Assembly: GCA_003232595.1 (NCBI GenBank)
Contig: QIIJ01000403.1
Location: 1-5,052 of the forward strand
DNA from: Aurantimonadaceae bacterium
Lineage (GTDB): Bacteria; Pseudomonadota; Alphaproteobacteria; Rhizobiales; Rhizobiaceae
Length of the DNA: 5,052 bases
Direction of reading: 5' to 3'
The stretch's first letter is position 1. Every line of letters starts with the position of its first letter. Below, in pieces: positions 1-5,052 of this stretch. Below the pieces are notes generated by a model that was not told the origin of the DNA, ran no database searches, and was given only the letters and a program-made list of their open reading frames with translations. The position numbers were made by a program, and so were the translations under genes.

Positions 1-1278
1 TTCCTGCAGGTGCGTGCACGCGCCGGTAAAGAAGATGCGACACGGCGCAGAGAGCGGTTTGGCTATGCCAGCCAGCAACGGCCCGAGGGCCCGCTGGTCT
101 GGTTCCATGCAGCAAGCGTCGGCGAATTAATGGCAATATTGCCCCTTATGCAGCGCATGGAAAAACTTGGCATAAATGTATTGTTGACTACAGGAACTGT
201 GACATCTGCAAAAATTGCAGGCGACCGATTATCGAAAAATACCATCCATCAATATGTGCCCATCGACATCAAGCCAATGATAAAGCGGTTCCTTGGCCAC
301 TGGAAACCTGACCTGGCAATATTTGCAGAATCGGAAATATGGCCGATGACGATACTTGAGCTCGGCGCTCTGCATATCCCTATGATACTGGTCAATGCCC
401 GCCTTTCGGACCGATCTTATAACCGCTGGCAAAAACACCCGAAACTGGCTGAAGCCCTGTTTGAAAATATGGCCCAGGTTGTTGCCCAGTCTGAACTTGA
501 CGGGCAACGATTTATTGAACTTGGGGCCCGGAAAGTTACGGTCTCTGGAAATCTCAAGGCTGATATTGATGTACCACCATTTGAACCCGCATCATTACAA
601 CAGTTGCAGGACCAGATCGGCGGGCGACCGGTGTGGGTTGCAATCAGCACACATCCAGGTGAGGAAGAAATTGTCGCCAATGTCCACCGCAGGGTAGCGG
701 CCTATTTTCCGGCCCTGTTGACAGTCCTTGTTCCCCGTCATCCCCGGCGCGGCAATGATATTGCAAATGCATTGAAGGCCGATGGACTAACTGTTGCCAG
801 ACGCAGCCGGAATGAGCCTGTTGAGGATAATACCGACATTTATCTCGGTGATACAATCGGTGAAATGGGACTGTATTTGTCTACCGGAAAAATTGCCTTT
901 GTCGGCAAATCCCTAAAAGCGATCGGCGGGCAAAATCCAATGGAGCCTGCGATAATGGGGGCGGCAATCCTGGCCGGCCCGAATGTTCAAAACTTCAGGT
1001 CGAGTTATGAGGCATTGCTGGATGCCGGTGGCGTCCGCTTGGTGCGCGATGAAGAAATGTTGTATAAATATGTAAGTCACCTGCTGAACAATGATGCAGA
1101 CCGGAACAATATGATTGCCGCCGCCCGAAATACGATTGAGCGATTAAGTGGCTCCCTGGAAAGGACGTTCAGGGCGCTTGACTATTATGTTAATCCGTTA
1201 CGCATGAAATTGAGGCTGGATGCCCGTGCTGAATTCGAAGACAATCCGGCCATTGATAAAACAGTACAAGGTGGCTGA
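1..1278 (+). CDS. waaA: 3-deoxy-D-manno-octulosonic acid (Kdo) transferase, 5' end missing
   Basis: WaaA (KdtA, glycosyltransferase family 30) transfers Kdo from CMP-Kdo to the lipid A precursor lipid IVA at the cytoplasmic face of the inner membrane. Visible family hallmarks are HAASVGE (bases 106-126; its Glu at 124-126 aligns with the proposed catalytic base), ESEIWP near 328, STHPGEEE near 646, DTIGEMG near 850, and GGQNPMEPA (925-951) followed by AGPNVQNF, the C-terminal nucleotide-sugar-binding segment. The frame is open to base 1. The GTG at base 10 lacks a properly spaced ribosome site and would drop the membrane-proximal N-terminus that precedes the Arg/Gly-Lys-Glu-Asp segment in relatives, so the true start lies upstream; I estimate about 20 residues are missing. 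The 425 visible residues end in TGA, 21 bases before lpxK, consistent with an operon. How many Kdo residues the enzyme adds cannot be read from the sequence. Confidence 0.96.
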   Translation, partial: FLQVRARAGKEDATRRRERFGYASQQRPEGPLVWFHAASVGELMAILPLMQRMEKLGINVLLTTGTVTSAKIAGDRLSKNTIHQYVPIDIKPMIKRFLGHWKPDLAIFAESEIWPMTILELGALHIPMILVNARLSDRSYNRWQKHPKLAEALFENMAQVVAQSELDGQRFIELGARKVTVSGNLKADIDVPPFEPASLQQLQDQIGGRPVWVAISTHPGEEEIVANVHRRVAAYFPALLTVLVPRHPRRGNDIANALKADGLTVARRSRNEPVEDNTDIYLGDTIGEMGLYLSTGKIAFVGKSLKAIGGQNPMEPAIMGAAILAGPNVQNFRSSYEALLDAGGVRLVRDEEMLYKYVSHLLNNDADRNNMIAAARNTIERLSGSLERTFRALDYYVNPLRMKLRLDARAEFEDNPAIDKTVQGG

Positions 1279-1299
1279 TCTCAACATCGTGGAACTGCA

Positions 1300-2334
1300 A
1301 TGAACGATGCTCCGGCATTCTGGTGGCAAAATAACAGCCTGGCGGCCTTTGCCCTTACGCCTTTTTCCGGCGTCTATGGCTGGCTTGCCGGTCGCAGGAT
1401 GGCGGTTTCGCCCCGGTATGTTTCTTCGGTGCCTGTACTTTGCATAGGCAATTTGGTCGCCGGAGGTGCCGGTAAAACGCCAACGGCAATTGCACTTGCC
1501 CATGCCGCCGGAAAGCTTGGTCTGATGCCCGGGTTTCTCTCGCGCGGCTATGGTGGCCGGATTAATACAGCCACGGTGGTTGATCTTGATCGCCACAATG
1601 CCCTTGATGTTGGTGATGAGCCTCCGCTTCTGGCAGCTCATTATCCAACAGTTGTTTCGCCCGACCGGACAAAGGGTGCCCGGTTGCTGGAACAGCAGGG
1701 CGTTGATTTTGTCGTCATGGATGACGGGTTTCAGAACCCGTCGCTTCACAAGGACTATTCTCTGGTTGTTGTGGATGCTGACCGCGGCATCGGCAACGGA
1801 TTTTCAATGCCCGCCGGGCCGTTAAGGGCGCGGCTTGGAATACAGCTTTCAAGAGCAAGCGCAATTTTGGTCATCGGCCGGCAAAATGGTGCTGACAAGG
1901 TGGTCCGGGCAGCCGCCAGCCGTGCAAAGCCGGTTTATGAGGCAAATTTCGAACCGGTCAATCCGGCGAAATGGAAAGGGCAAAAGGTTCTTGCCTTTGC
2001 CGGCATTGCAAATCCCGAAAAATTCCGGTTATCGCTGAACAAGGTCGGCGTCGAAATTATCGAATTTCGATCATTTGGTGATCACCATCCATTCACCGAA
2101 GAAGAGGCGGAGGAATTGCTGTTTTTTGCCAGACGAAACAAGCTGAATATCGTCACAACGTCAAAAGATATATCCCGGCTGGCCTCCCTTGGCCGCATTC
2201 AAAGAGAGTTGTCGCGCAAGGCCGCTGTGTTTGAGATTGAGCTGCGGTTTGATAGCAGGCGAATTTTGCATTCAATAATTGATGATACCGTTGAAAACGC
2301 AAAAGCCCATCGCTTGACGCGCTCCAAATCCTGA
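1300..2334 (+). CDS. lpxK: Tetraacyldisaccharide 4'-kinase (lipid A 4'-kinase)
   Basis: LpxK uses ATP to phosphorylate the 4' position of the tetraacyldisaccharide 1-phosphate, giving lipid IVA, the acceptor for the Kdo transferase encoded just upstream. The 344-residue length is normal for the family. An N-terminal hydrophobic stretch (about residues 13-31) fits the membrane-associated helix. The P-loop is GNLVAGGAGKTP (50-61). SRGYGG (81-86), DVGDEP (103-108), MDDGFQNP (140-147; Walker B-like DDGFQ), PAGPLR (171-176), FGDHHPFT (259-266) and TTSKD (286-290) are all family landmarks. The Asp of DVGDEP and a His of DHH are the likely catalytic pair by analogy with the studied Aquifex enzyme. 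The ATG at 1300 has a weak GGA six bases upstream, and no better in-frame start precedes the conserved N-terminus. The stop codon lies 5 bases from the stop of the convergent DUF2093 gene. Confidence 0.97.
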   Translation: MNDAPAFWWQNNSLAAFALTPFSGVYGWLAGRRMAVSPRYVSSVPVLCIGNLVAGGAGKTPTAIALAHAAGKLGLMPGFLSRGYGGRINTATVVDLDRHNALDVGDEPPLLAAHYPTVVSPDRTKGARLLEQQGVDFVVMDDGFQNPSLHKDYSLVVVDADRGIGNGFSMPAGPLRARLGIQLSRASAILVIGRQNGADKVVRAAASRAKPVYEANFEPVNPAKWKGQKVLAFAGIANPEKFRLSLNKVGVEIIEFRSFGDHHPFTEEEAEELLFFARRNKLNIVTTSKDISRLASLGRIQRELSRKAAVFEIELRFDSRRILHSIIDDTVENAKAHRLTRSKS

Positions 2335-2339
2335 TCGTT

Positions 2340-2555
2340 CTAACTACTGCTTTCCATTTCGCGTTTCAGTGAACTGGTTGCATCAATATAGGCTTCCTGT
2401 CGTGCCACGCTCCAGTATTTTAGTTCATCCAGCGGAATGATGTCGCCGGTTACCGAGCATGTCACATGGGCGCCGGGGGTAATAACCTGAAAATCTGCGT
2501 CCAGATACCGGATTTTGGCCTCACCGCCGCCCGGGCCTTCAAATCGGTTCATCAT
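2340..2555 (-). CDS. DUF2093 family small protein
   Basis: This 71-residue protein belongs, by recognition, to DUF2093, a small alphaproteobacterial family of unknown function often found between lpxK and mutL. Family features seen are GEAKIRYLDADFQVI (residues 11-25), PGAHVTCSVTG (27-37), IPLDELKYWSV (40-50) and RQEAY (52-56). It has a single Cys, no signal peptide and no membrane segment, so it is probably cytosolic; a metal site built from its own cysteines is unlikely. Two tandem ATG codons (2553-2555 and 2550-2552) are possible starts. The first sits 8 bases from an AAAGG ribosome site (2564-2568) and is preferred. An out-of-frame ATG at 2560-2562 overlaps this leader. The gene follows mutL by 37 bases on the same strand, so the two are probably co-transcribed. 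It ends in TAG facing lpxK. I assign no biochemical role. Confidence 0.93.
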   Translation of the reverse strand: MMNRFEGPGGGEAKIRYLDADFQVITPGAHVTCSVTGDIIPLDELKYWSVARQEAYIDATSSLKREMESSS

Positions 2556-2573
2556 AATTCATGCCTTTCGGGT

Positions 2574-2579
2574 ATTATA
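2574..2579 (-). promoter_or_regulatory. Possible -10 element upstream of the DUF2093 gene (weak)
   Basis: A perfect TATAAT hexamer reads on the minus strand in the mutL-DUF2093 gap, 18 bases before the DUF2093 ATG. No recognisable TTGACA-like -35 lies 16-18 bases upstream (the 17-base position reads ACGGCG, inside the end of mutL). Initiation about seven bases downstream would leave a very short leader that cuts close to the AAAGG ribosome site. It could be a weak internal promoter or a chance AT-rich hexamer. Confidence 0.2.
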
Positions 2580-2592
2580 TCCTCAACCATTA

Positions 2593-4455
2593 TTAGCGCC
2601 GTCCGAACAATCGTTCAATATCTTTCAGTTTCAATTCAATATAGGTCGGACGCCCGTGATTGCACTGGCCTGAATTGGGCGTTGCCTCCATTTTCCGCAA
2701 CAGGGCATCCATTTCCTCTGCCTTTAATCGCCGGCCTGCGCGAACTGACCCGTGGCAGGCCATAGTGGCTGCCACATAATCAAGTCGGTCTTTCAAACCA
2801 TCCGCAGACCCCCATTCTGCAATATCGTCAACCAGATCACGAACAAGATTCGCTGCATTGATTTCGCCGAGCATCGCGGGAGTTTCACGAACAGCAACAG
2901 CGCCCGGCCCGAACCGCTCTATTCCAAGGCCAAATTGCTCAAAAGAATTGGCCACTGTCATCAATCTGTCCACATCTTCCTCCGGCAGGTCGACAATCTC
3001 GGGAATGAGCAACATCTGCCCTGAAACAGCTTTCGAATAGAGCGCTTCTTTCATAGCCTCATAAACCAGCCGCTCATGCGCGGCATGCTGATCGACAATA
3101 ACCAGACCGTCACTTGTTTGCGAAACGATATAGTTTTCGTGAAGCTGTGCCCGTGGTGCTCCGAGCGGTAATGAGCTTGCCTGCTGGTCGATAGATTCAA
3201 TATTGGGGCGGCCATCGGTCGACTGCAACGGCATGTCACCCAGATCGGGTTGAGGCTGTTCTGAAAATCCACCCGTAGCATCAGCAAATTCTCCCAAGGG
3301 TCGATTGGACGACGTTTGCCAGTCATAGCGCGCATTGCCCGCACCGTGATACTGCGAATATTCCACTTTATCGGGTGCAATGGTTCCACCTGTATGAGAT
3401 TGCCCGTTTTTACCGCTTTGAAAAGCGCTCATCATATCGGTGGCATTGCTGGTGGAAGCCCGATGCCCGGCATTGCCAATCGCCTCCCTTAAAGCACCGA
3501 CAATCAGGCCGCGCACAAGGCCCGGGTCGCGAAATCGCACATCAGCTTTTGCAGGATGCACGTTCACATCGACACTGTACGGGTCAATTTGCAGAAACAA
3601 TGCCAGAATTGGATGACGGTTTCTTGAAAGAAAATCCATATAGGCACCGCGAACAGCCCCCCAAAGAGCCTTGTCGCGCACCGGTCTGCCATTGACAAAA
3701 ATAAACTGGTGCTGGGAATTGCCGCGATTGAATGTCGGCAGACCGGCAAATCCTGTCAGCCTGACACCTTCGCGTTCAGCATCAATTTCAAGTGCATTAT
3801 CAAAAAATTCCCGCCCAAGCACCTGGCTGATACGCGCAAGCCTGGCGTCTTCGCCATGGGTTGCCTGAAATTCCAATGTGGTCCTGTCACTGCCCGAAAG
3901 GACAAAATGTATTTCGGGAAATGCGATAACAATTCGCTTTATTGTCTCAGAGATCGCGTTGCTCTCGGCCCGCTCACTTTTAAGAAATTTCAGTCTGGCG
4001 GGCGTTGCAAAAAACAAATCTCCCACTTCGACAATTGTCCCTTTTGACAAGGCGGAAGGTTTGGCAGCACCCACCTTGCCGCCGGTAACTGAAATTTTCC
4101 AGCCGTTGTCATCGTTTTCCTGCCGGGATTTTATTGTCAGCCTTGCAACAGCACCGATTGAGGGCAGCGCCTCGCCCCGAAATCCAAGTGAGCGTATATC
4201 AAGCAGATCATCGCTCAATTTTGATGTGCAATGGCGCTCGACAGCAAGGCAAAGGTCATCACGGCCCATGCCACAGCCATTGTCGCTTACCCTGATGAGC
4301 GATTTACCGCCGGCTGCGGTAATAATTTCTATTCTTGTTGCGCCTGAATCAATTGCATTTTCAACAAGTTCCTTGACCACACTGGCAGGGCGTTCGATGA
4401 CTTCGCCAGCAGCAATCTGATTGATGACTATTTCAGACAGGCGATTGATTCTCAT
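2593..4455 (-). CDS. mutL: DNA mismatch repair protein MutL, endonuclease type
   Basis: MutL links MutS mismatch recognition to strand incision and excision. The 620-residue protein has the GHKL ATPase domain first: INQIAAGEV (11-19), ELVENAIDSG (29-38, catalytic Glu29), DNGCGM (58-63), ERHCTSKL (73-80) and GFRGEAL (91-97). The second N-terminal domain carries FVNGRPVR (253-260) and NVHPAKADVRF (298-308) with the conserved Lys303. A polar linker of about 100 residues (roughly 330-430) precedes the C-terminal dimerisation domain. That domain holds DQHAAHERLVYE (455-466), an exact match to the metal-binding endonuclease motif DQHA(X)2E(X)4E, plus ACHGSVRAG (566-574) and QCNHGRPT (597-604). It should therefore nick DNA itself, as expected in lineages without MutH. 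The start fits the family N-terminus; AGGA lies about 10 bases upstream, a rather long spacing. The gene lies 69 bases after the ABM gene and ends in TAA. Confidence 0.98.
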   Translation of the reverse strand: MRINRLSEIVINQIAAGEVIERPASVVKELVENAIDSGATRIEIITAAGGKSLIRVSDNGCGMGRDDLCLAVERHCTSKLSDDLLDIRSLGFRGEALPSIGAVARLTIKSRQENDDNGWKISVTGGKVGAAKPSALSKGTIVEVGDLFFATPARLKFLKSERAESNAISETIKRIVIAFPEIHFVLSGSDRTTLEFQATHGEDARLARISQVLGREFFDNALEIDAEREGVRLTGFAGLPTFNRGNSQHQFIFVNGRPVRDKALWGAVRGAYMDFLSRNRHPILALFLQIDPYSVDVNVHPAKADVRFRDPGLVRGLIVGALREAIGNAGHRASTSNATDMMSAFQSGKNGQSHTGGTIAPDKVEYSQYHGAGNARYDWQTSSNRPLGEFADATGGFSEQPQPDLGDMPLQSTDGRPNIESIDQQASSLPLGAPRAQLHENYIVSQTSDGLVIVDQHAAHERLVYEAMKEALYSKAVSGQMLLIPEIVDLPEEDVDRLMTVANSFEQFGLGIERFGPGAVAVRETPAMLGEINAANLVRDLVDDIAEWGSADGLKDRLDYVAATMACHGSVRAGRRLKAEEMDALLRKMEATPNSGQCNHGRPTYIELKLKDIERLFGRR

Positions 4456-4486
4456 CCGGCATGTGTCCTGGACTGTTTCATGTTTA

Positions 4487-4502
4487 CCTGAAAGCCGTCA
4501 GG
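4487..4502. repeat. Short inverted repeat (5-bp stem) in the mutL leader
   Basis: CCTGA (4487-4491) pairs perfectly with TCAGG (4498-4502) around a six-base loop. It lies between the ABM gene and mutL, 31 bases upstream of the mutL start codon. On the minus strand it is the second of two consecutive hairpins. The stem is short and could be chance; no T-run follows it. Confidence 0.3.
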
Positions 4503-4508
4503 CTGCGA

Positions 4509-4526
4509 AGAGCATCCCGATGCTCT
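4509..4526. repeat. Perfect 7-bp inverted repeat at the end of the ABM gene
   Basis: AGAGCAT (4509-4515) and ATGCTCT (4520-4526) are perfect inverted copies around a four-base loop. Read on the minus strand, the hairpin begins inside the TAG stop codon (4525-4527) of the ABM gene and is followed by TCGC rather than a T-run. It is therefore not a classical intrinsic terminator, but could act as a 3'-end stabiliser or a weak attenuator between this gene and mutL. It could also be a remnant of an intergenic palindromic repeat of the kind common in rhizobial genomes; the sequence alone does not decide. Confidence 0.5.
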
Positions 4527-4827
4527 AGATTTGCGGCAGTGGTTCTGCCCGTTCCCACACTTCCACTCTCCTGGAGGCGACCCAGGGCGCGGTTATCTGG
4601 TCAAAGGTAACATAGTGGTCGCTTATTAGGTGATGATCATAGGCAGCCTGGGTTTCATAGACCTGATACATAAAGCAGATGGATTTTCGGTTGGGGTAAA
4701 AACAGACATCAAACTGCATGCATCCAACCTCTCGTTCAAGTGTGATTTCCGCCTGCTTCATTGCGGCGTTGTAGAATATTGCCTGATTTTCTGAATCGAC
4801 TTCAAATGTGACTGTTGCAACAAACAT
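4525..4827 (-). CDS. Putative antibiotic biosynthesis monooxygenase (ABM) domain protein
   Basis: The protein resembles the small ABM-fold family (ferredoxin-like dimeric alpha/beta barrel; relatives include YgiN-type quinol monooxygenases and LsrG-type isomerases). It shows the family pattern: an opening beta strand MFVATVTFEV, then a helix with LEREVGCMQFDV, a strand around ICFMYQVYET, and AAYDHHLISDHYVTF with the conserved paired His residues. The substrate cannot be predicted; the fold covers oxidases, isomerases and other functions. It is likely cytosolic, with no signal peptide or membrane segment. I chose the ATG at 4825-4827 (100 residues) because GAGG lies 5 bases upstream and the domain begins right there. 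The longer option at 4846-4848 adds MTKSEVL and has no visible ribosome site. The gene is co-oriented with mutL, 69 bases upstream of it, with hairpins between; a shared transcript is possible but unproven, and I see no functional link. Confidence 0.85.
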   Translation of the reverse strand: MFVATVTFEVDSENQAIFYNAAMKQAEITLEREVGCMQFDVCFYPNRKSICFMYQVYETQAAYDHHLISDHYVTFDQITAPWVASRRVEVWERAEPLPQI

Positions 4828-4832
4828 CAAAA

Positions 4833-4836
4833 CCTC
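4833..4836 (-). promoter_or_regulatory. Ribosome binding site deciding the ABM gene start
   Basis: GAGG on the minus strand lies 5 bases before the ATG at 4825-4827. The upstream in-frame ATG at 4846-4848 is preceded only by a pyrimidine-rich CATCCCTTACA stretch with no Shine-Dalgarno match. This favours the 100-residue form of the protein. Confidence 0.55.
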
Positions 4837-4919
4837 GCTTTTGGTCATTGTAAGGGATGTTTTTGGTACGGTAGTGTGTGATTCTCTATTGTCGCATTTT
4901 TCCGGCTGCCAATACAGGG

Positions 4920-5052
4920 TCAGGCATCAATATTATCAAATAAGTCCTTTCGGCCAAGGGCGTATATCGGCAGCTTTTGCTTTTTTCCCCTTAGCGAAAT
5001 TTCACGTTTGGTATCGAGAGCAAAATTTGCCTTTGCAAATTCAGCAACATTT
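4920..5052 (-). CDS. C-terminal end of an unidentified gene, possibly a class III adenylate/guanylate cyclase (partial)
   Basis: An open frame on the minus strand enters from the right edge (first full codon at 5049-5051) and ends at TGA (4920-4922), giving the last 43 residues. The segment REISLRGKKQKLPIYAL resembles the final strand pair of class III nucleotide cyclase catalytic domains, where a Phe-containing strand leads into a Gly-Glu-x-x-Leu-Lys/Arg-Gly turn and ends in a Val/Ile-Tyr-Ala-Leu strand at the domain's C-terminus. That resemblance is my recognition from a short piece. The metal-binding aspartates and other diagnostic residues lie outside the window, so the function is tentative; that this is the end of a real coding sequence is more likely than not. 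If it is a cyclase, the catalytic domain sits at the very C-terminus, leaving about 12 residues after it. It is co-oriented with the ABM gene and ends 92 bases upstream of that gene's preferred start. Confidence 0.5.
   Translation of the reverse strand, partial: NVAEFAKANFALDTKREISLRGKKQKLPIYALGRKDLFDNIDA

Noticed and set aside
10..12. GTG at base 10 as the true start of waaA
   Set aside because: There is no spaced ribosome site, the frame is open to the window edge, and relatives have additional N-terminal residues, so the gene is better called partial.
1279..1299. waaA-lpxK gap as a regulatory region
   Set aside because: It is only 21 bases, with no hairpin or promoter-like hexamers; it is best seen as a simple intra-operon spacer.
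1198..1749. 183-codon open frame on the minus strand opposite the waaA end and lpxK start
   Set aside because: It lies across two confidently identified genes, has no recognisable domain and is rich in Arg, Cys and Gly, as expected of an antisense shadow frame.
3051..3389. 112-codon minus-strand frame within mutL
   Set aside because: It overlaps the mutL linker and C-terminal coding region in another frame. MutL reads through intact, so there is no sign of a frameshift or a nested gene.
3878..4420. 180-codon open frame on the plus strand opposite mutL
   Set aside because: It is antisense to the highly conserved MutL ATPase domain. Its Ser/Leu-rich composition is typical of a shadow, and it has no recognisable motif.
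4884..4912. TTGGCA (4907-4912, minus strand) as a -35 for the ABM gene
   Set aside because: The hexamers 16-18 bases downstream (AATAGA, ATAGAG, TAGAGA) are poor -10 matches, so the promoter is not supported.

Overview
The window looks like an ordinary chromosomal segment from an alphaproteobacterium, most likely Hyphomicrobiales (Rhizobiales) or a close relative. The case rests on gene content and order. The lipid A/Kdo pair waaA-lpxK runs into a small DUF2093 gene on the opposite strand, followed by mutL, an arrangement I know from rhizobial and Brucella-type chromosomes. Base composition looks close to 50% GC by eye, which is modest for the group. I see no insertion sequences, phage genes, tRNAs, rRNAs or CRISPR repeats.

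Plus strand, 1-2334: waaA (Kdo transferase, 5' end cut by the window edge) and lpxK (tetraacyldisaccharide 4'-kinase), separated by 21 bases and probably one transcript. They catalyse adjacent steps of Kdo2-lipid A synthesis at the cytoplasmic face of the inner membrane: LpxK phosphorylates the lipid A disaccharide and WaaA then adds Kdo.

Minus strand, 5052-2340, in order of transcription: the last 43 codons of a gene that may encode a class III nucleotide cyclase, a small antibiotic-biosynthesis-monooxygenase (ABM) fold protein, mutL with an intact C-terminal endonuclease motif, and the DUF2093 gene. The plus and minus blocks converge, with only 5 bases between the lpxK and DUF2093 stop codons and no visible terminator there.

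The only structure outside the genes is a pair of small inverted repeats in the 69-base gap between the ABM gene and mutL, plus weak promoter-like signals. No stretch over 300 bases lacks a gene. I found no convincing evidence of a previously undescribed system. The points most worth a second look are the mutL leader hairpins, the tight convergent junction, and the unexplained association of DUF2093 with these genes.
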